Shown here: positions 21,856 to 30,896 of the stretch, one piece after another | Position numbering within the stretch: the first letter of the stretch is position 1 | Layout: each line of letters begins with the position of its first letter | Assembly (NCBI GenBank): GCA_003427395.1 | Contig: BFEA01000035.1 | Coordinates: forward strand, 1,205,608-1,238,806 | Origin: Chara braunii | Lineage: Eukaryota; Streptophyta; Charophyceae; Charales; Characeae | Length of the DNA: 33,199 nt | Direction of reading: 5' to 3' | Notes under the pieces: model-generated | What the model was told of the DNA's origin: nothing | Database searches by the model: none | The model's input: only the letters and a program-made list of their open reading frames with translations | Translations under genes and position numbers: made by a program

Positions 21856-22647
21856 ATGGCGGCAAGACGTGTTCGGACGGTACGCTAGCCCCGGTACCCC
21901 GGCCCGCCCTGGAATAATGGCAGAGGGTGGGAAGTGTCCCTTCCATCAAGTTTCGAATTTTGGGGAATCGATGTGGAGTGGCGGGCCGTAACCTTGGGGA
22001 GGGACAACGCCTTCATAAAGGTGGAATGTTTGTGGACCGGGATGCGATTTAATCGAGGGCCTGGGGACGACCTGTACTCCAACTTGGAAGTAACCGGGAC
22101 TTTGTACCTACCCGAAATTGGTTGGCACTCGCTGGGAGTAGGAATAGCAGAAGGTCACGAGCTGATCCCGGTCTTTCGGCGGGCTGCCCGGGTATTGACA
22201 CAGATAGGCCAATCGGTCAGGGGTAGGAGGAACGTGGGCTTACAGACCAAGGTGGAAGTAGGGAGTTGGCGGGAGCTTAGCGCACCGGCCACCCCGCTAA
22301 GATGCGGGGTCCCCCGATTCATGATAGACCTCAACTTCGGGAGCCTCACGAGGGCGCAAGATCTGGCGGACTCAGCAATAGTCTGGATAGATCACTTCCC
22401 ACCTCAAGCTATCAGAATGTTTTATGATATCTTTGTGGAGCATGGGCCGTTTTGGGGTAATCGGGCCCAGGAGTTGCTGGAGGTTATCAATATTCTGATA
22501 TTTGGGTTGCCGCGATTAGCCTGCGCGGAATACGAGCACATAATTCGGAGAGAGATCGAGGTGGGAAAAAACTATCTAGCAGGGGTGGCTCAACTATTTG
22601 AGGAGCCTACCAAACCGGAAGAGCCACGGGGACGAGAGCGGGACTAG
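21856..22647 (+). pseudogene. ORF C: third tandem homologue, best preserved (one early stop)
   Basis: The family is unknown to me. The frame runs from ATG 21856 to TAG 22645-22647, about 263 residues, with a single in-frame TAG at 21886 (codon 11). I chose this ATG because it is the first one after the acceptor at 21838; the open part after the stop lacks an early ATG. Main features, counted from 21934, are DNAFIKVECLWT (about 31-42), LEVTGTLYLPEIGWHSLG (about 57-74), RCGVPRFMIDLNF (about 130-142), HGPFWGNRAQELLEV (about 170-184), and a charged tail rich in Pro, Glu and Arg. It looks soluble. It is the best query of the three for structure or homology searches. The stop could be one point mutation. 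Confidence 0.65.
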
Positions 22648-23105
22648 CACCCGAAAGCAAGCTGGTAGGGCAAATAAAGTATATTCCATTACGTATAGGG
22701 GTTCACCGATGGGAACAGGAAAAGGACTGTTGGACCCGGACAACCAAAAGTCGTTGCGGAATAGGGAAGGGGCAGATCCATGATAATTGCCATAACCCGG
22801 GGAGTTGAAAAAAGTACTAACTAGGGACCCTTCCCGACGGAGTGCCCAACCGGAACTCCTGCGCGCCCGACACGACGAATAGGCCATTCTAAACGAGTCT
22901 GTCATAAGAGGAACTAAGTTCGGTTCCTTAGCTCGATAGGGCAGCTGGGTCGGCCATGGGTCCTTTTTTCATGGAAAGGCAATCAGAGGACGGAAATGGG
23001 GAGGGGGCTACTTTCTAAATAAGACAAAACCGAAGGGACTAGAAGCCTATGGAACCTGAATGCCTCGAGCTGCTTGTGTCCCGGGGGGTCCTCTGGTTTA
23101 TGCAG
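22648..23105 (+). other. Spacer between ORF C and gag, with AATAAA and a splice acceptor
   Basis: No gene is seen. AATAAA at 22673-22678, 26 bases after the ORF C stop, could end transcripts carrying A, B or C. At the end, GGTTTATGCAG|ATC (AG at 23104-23105) forms an acceptor 11 bases before the gag ATG at 23117. Confidence 0.5.
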
Positions 23106-23116
23106 ATCTAGGCAAA

Positions 23117-24540
23117 ATGGCAACGGAGGATGAGACAGACAATCGTAGAAGCGAGGGAGGACCAGGCTTAGGAGGCAGCACCGTACAAAGCGAGGAGGGT
23201 CAGAAGGACAGAGAATCGATAAATCCGGATGGTACCAAGGGGAACAGGAAAGAAATCTCCTCAGGGGAAAGCTCGGGAAAGGCCGGGGGAAGCAAGCAGG
23301 GGACCCAGGAGACCAGGGAGGGTAGAAATATGGACAGGACAAACCTTCGGAATTCAGATGGAGTTGTATCTAAGAAGGTGAGAATCACGAACGCAAGGCG
23401 CAAACTAGCTGAGATAGAGAAGAGAACCGCAGAGTACAAGGCAAGATTGATCCAGGAGATAACGACTGGGAACGAGGGGGACCTCCCGCAGGAAGAACCG
23501 CGGGACGAACGGAAGGTCAGCCGAGGCAGCATTGGGCAAGGGGATAAGGGTAGTGACCGAGGAGGAACACCTAGCAAGAGAAGGAAGGAGATGGAGAACT
23601 CGCCTGGAATGGAAGTGGAGAAGGCTACAAACCCGCCAGCCATAGATAGCGGGGCTAGCCGCCTGCCGGCCGCACCAACAGTAATGCGAGGGTGCGAGGG
23701 GCTCTGGAGCCTTAGGGAAAGGGTGTTGGGGTGGTTTGACCCAGAAGGGACTGCAAAAACTAGGGAAGGACGGACGACCGGCAAGGAAGGGCAGGAAACC
23801 AGTACCGCAGGCGAGACCAGCAGCCCCGAGGGCGGCCTCAGGAAGATAGTGTCGTCCCTCACACGCGCGCTAAACAAAAACCAAGGCTACCTCGCGGACG
23901 TTAATAAAAAGTTGACGTTTGATGGGGCAAACATCATGGAGTTCCTAATAGATTACGAGAACCTGGCCGCTTTGTTGAAATGGACTGAAGAAGAGAAGAT
24001 GAACCACCTAGGACAGCATGTGTCATTGAGCTTGGGACGAGTCATAATGGTCATCGTGGCCGCGAATCGATATTGGAAGGAAACCCGGGATGTAATGATG
24101 AGGAAGTACCTGGCGGCAGAGAAAATGGCAACAGAGGCCGACTTAGCGGCAATTCAAAGGAGGAGCTTTGCAACATACAATGACTTCCTGAGAGAGTTTA
24201 CCCTGGTAGCGCTAAGGATCCCCGGGGTAACGGACCGAATAATGAGTAAGTATTTCCTCAGACAGTTCTCTGAGTTCGATAAGGACAAGATTCTGTCGGC
24301 CTACCAACAGACGAGCAAGTTTGTAAACACCAGGGATATTGATTCCAGTAAGGTAACAGATCTGACCGAGAAAATGGTACTGACCGAAACGCTAGCCTTG
24401 CTTAAGGAAGGAGAGATCATAGATCTGACCGGCAAGACGAGCGACAAGGTAAAAAGGGGGATCGAAAGTCTACATGAAGGCGTGCACGAAGTCGATAATA
24501 AGATCGAAAGGGAGGAGAACACGCTGATGGTTATGCAAGC
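23117..24540 (+). CDS. gag: Gypsy gag, capsid part (open as far as the intron donor)
   Basis: Gag forms the virus-like particle in which the element RNA is copied. I chose ATG 23117 (MATEDETDNRR), the first after the acceptor at 23105; an upstream in-frame ATG at 23060 lies before that acceptor. The N-terminal 200 or so residues are very hydrophilic (Gly, Glu, Arg, Ser, Lys), probably disordered, with a possible helix around KLAEIEKRTAEYKARL. A capsid-like alpha-helical domain spans about residues 257-430, with KLTFDGANIMEFLIDYE and YNDFLREFTLVALRIPG. This layout fits plant Gypsy gag. The frame meets TAA inside GTAAGTAT exactly where the zinc knuckle should follow, so the gene probably continues through an intron. 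This 474-codon part is the only undamaged long frame in the element. Confidence 0.85.
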
Positions 24541-24642
24541 GTAAGTATCTCGACCCTCCCTCCCTCCCCAAGAAGCCGTAGTATCGGCAGGAGTAGCCAA
24601 CCGAGGGTTCAGTCGGAGATATCCCGCTAATGAGTAGTGCAG
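24541..24642 (+). other. Intron candidate inside gag (102 nt, GT-AG)
   Basis: The donor GTAAGTAT directly follows the gag frame, and its TAA is the stop. CTAAT at 24627-24631 could be a branch site. Two acceptors fit in different ways. AG ending 24642 (GTGCAG|GTAC) keeps the reading frame but replaces the first Cys of the zinc knuckle. AG ending 24637 (GAGTAG|TGC) keeps that Cys (CRYC) but is out of frame with this donor, as if one base had been lost at the exon end. Without splicing, gag and the zinc knuckle are in different frames separated by stops. Confidence 0.55.
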
Positions 24643-25378
24643 GTACTGCACCACGGTGGGACATTTTGTGCGAGCATGTCCGAAGCTCAACCACGACATA
24701 TTAAAAAGGAGATGTACCAGGTCATTAAAGGGGGAGATATTTGGAGCTCAGGGAGAACGGGTGAACTGGAACTCACCAGGAGAAATGCGGCGTGCCGTTA
24801 TCATCCTCAATGGGTTAGAGATAGCAGCGGTAGAGGCTGAACCAGTGGTCGATATCGTTTGGGACCAACTCCGAGGGCGCGGGGCACAGGTCAACTTCAT
24901 TGTAGAAAGCGACGGACGCGATAGGGTGAACGCGATTACCCGATTAGGAACGGCCGGAAGAAGGATCATTTGTGACACTGTGATGGGGGAGGTTGCTGGA
25001 GGCACCACGACCCAAGCAGAGCCTGATATCGGGGAGCCGAAGAAAGTTTACGGGAAACCTCAGGAAGAGGAACCCACGGACAAGGTCACTGCTGACAATA
25101 AAAAGTTTAGGTATCAAATCCCGATCCTAACCATGCCGGAGATCGACGACACCCTTAGCAAATTACTAGGAACCATGGTATCAATGTCCTTTCAGACTAT
25201 GTTGCAAGCGAGCCCCAGACTGCTCAAAGGGCTTAGACAACTATGGACTCGCCGACGAGTGAAGATCGATGAAAATCCGGAATCGCAGGAGGAGGAAGCT
25301 CTACAAGAAGTCGCTAATCTTCAAAGGAGCCCTGGGGATTTGAAAGACCTAGAAAAGGTTTTGCGGATATCCGCTTGA
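24643..25378 (+). pseudogene. gag: Gypsy gag C-terminal part: zinc knuckle and linker to protease
   Basis: The frame through 24647 reads CTTVGHFVRAC, and with the preceding codons at 24638 gives CRYC...GH...C, a C-x2-C-x4-H-x4-C nucleocapsid zinc knuckle that binds element RNA. A linker of about 230 residues follows, ending in a conserved-looking block with FRYQIPILTMPEIDD and LGTMVSMSFQTMLQASP. The frame stops at TGA 25376, while protease lies one frame away from about 25373. That could be a natural frameshift site or decay; I see no convincing slippery heptamer. I recall similar linkers in Gypsy proteins of charophyte algae, which is where the organism guess comes from. Confidence 0.75.
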
Positions 25379-26484
25379 GCTTGTTAGACCGTGAAGGCGC
25401 GAAAGTCATGAGGACCCCGCCGGGGACGAAGCTTAGTTTTCATGCGTTGCCCGTAGGGAAGTTAAAGGTACATATCGGGACACATCACACAGACGCTCTA
25501 GTAGACGGAGGCGCGAAAATCACACTCATAAGGAGGGATTTCGCAACAATTACCGACTATGTGGTTAACAAGGAAGTAATGGGGAACATATGAGGGGTCG
25601 GTGGCGAGATCCCGTTTTCAGGGTACGTCACCAAATGTGCAGTCAAGGCAGGCATCCGGGAGTTGATAGGGTGATTTCAGCGGATGACCATGTTAGACAA
25701 GATGGACCATGCCATAATCCTCGGGAGACCATTGTGCGCCAATGTAGAAATGATAGGGATGCATCTGCATGATGACACATACATAGTGGACTTAGAGGAC
25801 CCTGTAACTGGCCGAGGGGAGCTCCTTCGACTCATCCGGACCGGAGGGGACCCTCCTAAAGGAAAGTTGGCAACATGGTCGCCGAGATTCGAAGATAGCG
25901 CGCAAAAGGGGACTTTTGCGCGAATCGGGGGTAGGAGAGAAAGGGTAGAAATTATGATTGAGGAGGCGTTCAATAAGAAAGAATGGATCAAGATGGGCCT
26001 ACCTCAGAAGAATAGAAGACAGGAAGACAAAGTCTTGGGTGTTATGGTGGCGGAAAGAGAATCAGAAGTTGAACTTGGAGTCAGCCTGCCCAAGCGGAAA
26101 GAGGTACGGAGAGAGGTACCGAAAATCGCACTCGAGATCCCCGACTTTTTACAGCTCATCAAAGCTAGGGGTGGACCCGACGGCGCTGGCCAAATTTGAA
26201 GGAGAGGTACAAAAGGGGTATTGTCTGAATGGGAAGATAATCAGTATTCAACCACAGGTCGTGAAGGCAACAAGGGTAATTCCGACCGTTCATTTTTTAG
26301 GAGAAAGATCCTGGAAGGAAGTGTTCGAAAGTACAAGCCAATAGGGAAGAAAGCTAAGACAGTTTCGATCCTGCTAGAGACATCCAGGGAAGAGGCCATG
26401 GAAAGGGAGGAAGAGGTTCGTCGAGTAATCCGAGAGAGGCGAGCGACAGAATGACATCGGATACCAGATGAGGCAGCTAACACG
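25379..26484 (+). pseudogene. Gypsy aspartic protease and linker (stops, frameshifts)
   Basis: Retroviral-type aspartic protease, which would cut the Gag-Pol polyprotein. The catalytic triplet reads DGG (Asp codon 25504-25506, in ALVDGGAKITLI) in place of the usual DTG or DSG. IILGRP near 25710-25730 matches the conserved hydrophobic-Gly-Arg-Pro end of the domain. Two TGA codons (25591, 25672) interrupt the frame. The linker to RT then changes frame near 26165 and again near 26330 and has further stops at 26197 and 26452. DGG may be normal in this family or may be a mutation; only related copies could tell. The identification rests on motif and position between zinc knuckle and RT. Confidence 0.75.
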
Positions 26485-27261
26485 ATGAAGATAGGAATAC
26501 AGGGGTTCTTAACGGAAGAAGAAACCCTCCTGATCAAAAGGACGTGTCAAGAGTTTCATCTGGCATTTGCCTTTAGTGATTACCAAAAGGGGCGGTTAGA
26601 CGCAAAACTAATCCCTCCAGTTAGGATCCACACAGTAGAGCATGAGTGTTGGAATGACAAAGGGTCATCTTATGAGTTTGGGATAGCAGGGGAAGTGACA
26701 GACCTTCTTCGAGCAAAAATGGACTCCTTCGTCGCAGAGCCTACAGCGTCAGCATACGTAAACAGGTGGTTCATCTTTCGAAAACCCAACAAGACGCTGA
26801 TGTGGATTCAAGACCTGCAGAAGTTGAATGAAGTAACCATCGGGGATGCCGGTTCGCTACCACAGACCGATTTATTAGTAGAGTCTCACACCGGCCGGGG
26901 CATTTACTCCCTGGTAGACTTGTATTCCGGATACGATCAACTTCCATTGGACGCTCGTGACATATCATACACCGCAATGAATACTTCCGTAGGATAGTTG
27001 CAGATGCAGGTAACCCCTATGGGCTTTACGAACGCAGTAGCCGAAGCGCAAAGGAGGATGCTCGCCGTAGCCGGGGACATGGTCCCAGAGAAGTGTGAGC
27101 CCTACATCGATGACAACCCGATCAAAGACGCCCAGAGGAAGGACGAGACGAAAGTCCAACCAGGAATTCAAAAATTTATGTGAGACCATCTACAGGACAT
27201 CAAGGACTTACTCCGCTGATTTCTAGTATACAACATCACGGCTAGCGGACCAAATAGTATT
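26485..27261 (+). pseudogene. pol: Gypsy reverse transcriptase (three in-frame stops)
   Basis: The RT copies element RNA to DNA inside the particle. RT motifs appear in order: RWFIFRKPNKTLMWIQDLQKLN (motif 1-2 region, about 26770-26830), SLVDLYSGYDQ with catalytic Asp at 26917-26919, TPMGFTNA (about 27014-27037), and YIDD at 27103-27114, where the two Asp residues complete the active site. The next residues are NP rather than the common IL or IV. In-frame stops lie at 26995 (TAG), 27181 (TGA) and 27217 (TGA), with no frameshift, so the frame is the same one used by RNase H and integrase. Identity is certain. Confidence 0.95.
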
Positions 27262-28329
27262 ATGGCAGTCCCGAAGGTGACCATACTAGGATTTCGCTGT
27301 GGCGCATATGGTAGGAAGCCGGACCCGACAAAAACCGACAAGATATCGCAGTGGCCAACGCCCCTGCGCACGACGATGAAGGTAAGAGCGTTCTTAGGCA
27401 TGGTCGATTTTTGGAGGATCTTTATTAAAAATTTTGCCAAGATTGCTGAGCCTATCCGCGCCACGATCCAAGAAGAAGAGCGAGAGGGAGCCGCCCAAAC
27501 CCTGAAGGACATATTGACATCAGAGCAAGTCACTTTAGCAGCACTCTGTTTTAACGACGAAGTTGGACGACCGTTTATTCTAGAGACGGACGGAGGACCC
27601 TTAGTCGTAGGGGGCGTAATGATTCAAAAGGATGAGGGAGGAAAAGAGAGGTCAATTAGGTTCGAGAGTAGAACCCTGAACTCAGCAGAACGATGGTACT
27701 CACAGTTCAAGAAGTAGGTCCTTGTCGTCCTGCATTGTCTCAAAACATTCCAAGCCTACCTGTTTGGGAGACGTTTTATCCTAAGGATCGACCCGACCAA
27801 TGCCGCAGGGGCTTTAAGGAATTACAAGGCTATAGACCCGACGGTCGGGAGATGGGTAAGATTCATCTGGCAGTTCGACTACAAGATCGAACAGATCGCT
27901 GGACTTAGGAACAAGGCCGATAAGCTACGTCGGGTCTGTATCACGCCCAAAGGGGTGGAGGATGCAGAACCCATCAACGCGTTCCTTGAATACGAAGGAG
28001 GAACCCTTGCGGTGGATAACGAAATGATGAGCAAAGGATGCGCGTCGGGAGAGTTGTTGATTCAGACCCTGGAGAAAGGGGCACCTATCGTAGTGGCGGA
28101 ACTTAGGGAAGGGTCATTCACTACTCGGGGACGCAAGGAGGAGAAGGACTCGTGGAGAGAAATAGTAGGCTCAAAGGAGGAATTGATATCAATGGTCGTT
28201 GAGGGAGGCCGGGAAGCCGTGATGAGCTTAGTGGAATCTTGGGAACGAAAAGAGTTGCAACTAATGATAAACCAGATGTAGGAGAAGCAGGGTAAGGATC
28301 AGGAAGGGAAATAGTTTTTCTATGTTCAG
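27262..28329 (+). pseudogene. pol: Gypsy RNase H domain and linker (stops)
   Basis: It follows RT through the thumb-like block VRAFLGMVDFWRIFI. The RNase H domain, which would degrade RNA in the RNA-DNA hybrid, starts near ETDGGPLVVGG (first catalytic Asp at 27589-27591). It continues across TAG 27715 in the same frame through HCLKTFQAYLFGRRF and ILRIDPTN, and ends near GLRNKADKLRRV, a variant of the usual N-x2-AD-x-LSR. A charged linker of about 120 residues follows to 28329, with TAG stops at 28279 and 28312. There is no frameshift, so reading continues directly into integrase. Confidence 0.9.
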
Positions 28330-29625
28330 ATGTACGAAGGGGCCTTTCGAGAAATCGGATTGCTACTGATAGGAAATAAGCAGCCCGTGGAGGTCAGCAT
28401 TAAGGCAAGGGAGGAGGCCGAAAGATACGTCCTCAGGAACGGTCATCTGTTCAGGAGAGAGGAAGGCGTTACACCTAGAAGAGTCGTATGCGAGAAGTCT
28501 GGACAGTTGGACGTGATCCAGGCGATGCACGATGGACTAGCAGGGGGACATCGATCGTCCAAAGGGACTCTTGCAAAGATGACACCACTCTATTATTGGC
28601 CAGGCATGGCAAGCATGGTCGCCACGTACTGTCAGACCTGTCTAATTTGCCAGGAACGGAGCTCGGCTCGCGTTTTCGAGCCACTTAGACCAACACGGAT
28701 GTTGGGGCCGGGACATCTGATCCACCTTGACCTTGCGGTTATGTCCGTGTCAACTTATGGATACAAGTATATCCTGCATGCGCGGGACAACTTGAGTGGG
28801 TTCGTGGAAGCGGTCGCCCTCAAGAAAAAGACGGGGAAAAGTGTAGCAGATTGGATAGAGGATTTTTACCTGAGGCATCCCTTCATCAAGAGGTTTATAG
28901 CAGACAATGAAACAGAGTTTGTAAACCAAGAAGTGTTGGGAATGCTTAAAAGGCTTTGCGTACCTATCAAACTCGTTGAGCCGTATCACTCGGAGGCCAA
29001 TGCACCTGTGGAAAAGGGGCACCGGACCTTAAAGAACACAATTGCGAAGCTCGCGGCGGACAATCTAGGGAGTTGGCCTAGGTATCTTAAGCAGGGTGTC
29101 TGCTCAGAGAACATGACACCTAAGAGGACAACGGGATGTATCCCAACGGAACTCTGATACGGAAGAAAAATTGATTTTCCCATGGAAGCCTTGATACCTA
29201 CCTGGAACAGGATATATGACAATCCGCGTATGACCACAAAATAATTAATTGAGCCACGATGTCAACAAGTCCTTAGAAATGAGGAGGCCATGGATGACAT
29301 TGCCAACCGTGTACTAGACAGCAGGATGAGGGACAAAACAAGGTGGGACTATGTTAAGAATATCCGAAAGGAGCCACTTCAGGTGGGAGAGGTAGTACTG
29401 GTGAGAAACTCGGCGCTAGAAAACACCTGGTCTGGGCAGCTGGGGACGAGGTTCAAAGGCCCCTACCAGATCGCTAAGCGAGTGGGACTGAACACCTTCG
29501 AATTGGAAGATTCGGATGAAACTGGATTAAGGGTACCCTTCTCAGGGCAACGATTGGTCAGGTTTCTAAGTCGGGCCCCAGTGGAGCAATGGCTTCAGGA
29601 GGCCAAGGATAAGAAAAGAAACTGA
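28330..29625 (+). pseudogene. pol: Gypsy integrase with GPY/F module (two in-frame stops)
   Basis: The integrase inserts element DNA into the genome. The N-terminal zinc-binding part shows H-x6-H then C-x2-C (HDGLAGGH ... CQTC, about 28527-28640). The catalytic triad is complete: Asp 28729 (HLDLAV), Asp 28903 (IADNETEF) and Glu 29011 (PVEKGHRTL), with exactly 35 residues between the last two. The usual ADNGTEF reads ADNETEF here. The C-terminal part contains VGEVVLVRN and RFKGPY (about 29449-29466), the GPY/F module of Gypsy integrases, and ends with RAPVEQWLQE. Stops are TGA 29155 and TAA 29242; the final stop is TGA 29623. It fixes the element as Ty3/Gypsy because integrase follows RNase H. 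Confidence 0.95.
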
Positions 29626-29985
29626 CGGCAGCCTTGCCCCCACCATGTTTTGTCTCTGACTACGTCTGTGGAACTTGTTTTTTTTGGAGGAGGGCAATGG
29701 CTCGGGCTGATTGAAAAAGGGGGGCGGGATGCCCTGGGGCTTTTTGTGCCAATGGTTTTGAGTGGTAATGGGAAAGACTGCCGGGAGCATTGTACCATAG
29801 TTTTTTAGGGAAAAATAAAAGGGTCTTTACGAATGCGGCATCTGCATGAAGGGGCAACATATAATAATGACTTTGTGCAAGGGATACTGGGAGCACTCTG
29901 GGGGAAAGGGCATTTTCCTACCAAAATTGGGAGGGGGGGGGAACATGTGTATGAGGGGCTCGGTGGGTGTTGTTTTGCTACACAG
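29626..29985 (+). other. Spacer after pol with AATAAA and a splice acceptor
   Basis: No gene is seen. AATAAA at 29814-29819 could end the gag-pol transcript. At 29969-29985, TGTTGTTTTGCTACACAG|G is the strongest acceptor in the element and lies 31 bases before the ORF D ATG. Runs of T and G are frequent. Confidence 0.45.
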
Positions 29986-30016
29986 GATCAGGGAAGAAGC
30001 CTTAGAAAAAGCGAAA

Positions 30017-30896
30017 ATGGAATTCGGCAATGAAAATGATAGCGGGGCAATCAACAGGCCCAGCGAAGGGGAAGGAGCGGGACCAAGTCGAGAGCAGAGG
30101 ACTGCAAAGAAAAAGTTGTACATAGGATACCTGTCCAAACATGTAGTGGGCTGGGGGGCGAGAAAACAGGTGTGTAGAGGGCCCTTCGCTCTCAGAAAGG
30201 GAGAAGGGATAATCTCATCGGGGAGTAAGAGCGAGGAAGAGAAAACGAGTATGGGAGAGAGTGTTCGGGCCTCTACCAAGGAGAGGGCCGAGGGATGCGA
30301 GCAGCATGAGCCTTGGCATGGGGGGAACGAAGCGAGGCAGGACATGAGCGGCGAGTGCATGAAGAGCGGAGCGGCCACGATAATTGTGAGAGGAGATACA
30401 TGGACTTTGGGGAAGGATATTGGAGGAGGACGAAAATCCCTTATAAGTTAGACCCGAAGAACTTCACGGGTGAGTTCAACCCCGTATAGATGGAAGAGGA
30501 TGTGGACGGGGAGGAAGAAGTGCAAGAGGTCATAGAGATTAGCAGCGGCAATAAGAGGGATGAGATCTCCAGGCCCAGAGAAGAGAAGCGACCCCTGTGA
30601 ACCAGCCATGCAAAGGAACCTTCAGATGTGAAGATGAGTTTGGACCAACGCCCAGTCATTGGTTTGAGCAATGACTCAGTGCAATCAAGCACGACTGGAT
30701 TATCAAGGTCAGGGAATTCATGGAGGCGGGAGTGATAGCCACGCCCTTGGACTTGTACATTGAAAAGGAGTTGCAAAAAATTGCGAAGAGAAAGAGGGAA
30801 ATCCTGGCCTCCGGCTTGGGAGTTAAAAAGTCAGCAGAAAGACGGGATGAGCAAGGGACTGAGCGAGATGGGATATATGATAGCAAAAGGGACTAG
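30017..30896 (+). pseudogene. ORF D: 3' accessory ORF of unknown function, charged, acidic middle (frameshifted)
   Basis: I do not recognise a family. From ATG 30017 (MEFGNENDSGAIN) the frame is open to about 30420. A plausible continuation is in the next frame (KLDPKNFTGEFNPV), with stops TAG 30487 and TGA 30598, and then in a third frame (TPSHWFEQ, FMEAGVIATPLDL) with TGA 30672, to TAG 30894. The first part is basic and hydrophilic, the middle is Glu/Asp-rich with VIEI at 30529-30540 followed by SSG, and the end is Lys/Arg/Glu-rich and probably helical. The joins rest on composition and ordinary-looking sequence, not on homology. It may be an accessory protein of the element, or the start of a separate element. 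Confidence 0.4.

Larger units (their letters stand above)
19948..30896 (+). mobile_element. Ty3/Gypsy LTR retrotransposon with extra ORFs, LTRs not identified
   Basis: The order gag, zinc knuckle, protease, RT, RNase H, integrase and the GPY/F module at the end of integrase identify Ty3/Gypsy. Three related ORFs (A, B, C) precede gag and one (D) follows pol, all on the same strand with the same purine-rich bias. The limits given are those of the coding part. If sequence from 17188 to past 31000 belongs too, the element exceeds 13 kb. Large size, an ORF ahead of gag, a spliced intron and 3' tandem repeats recall plant Ogre/Tat elements. Assigning ORFs A-D to the element is inference; gag-pol itself is certain. 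Confidence 0.85.

Noticed and set aside
23200-23877. 225-codon minus-strand frame
   Set aside because: It is the antisense shadow of the gag N-terminal region.
28315-28330. Acceptor-like TATGTTCAG before ATG 28330 at the start of integrase
   Set aside because: Pol reads straight through here in one frame, so no splice is needed; probably chance.
26995-29244. Programmed stop-codon readthrough as an explanation for the pol stops
   Set aside because: Eight stops of all three kinds scattered through RT, RNase H and integrase fit decay far better than recoding.
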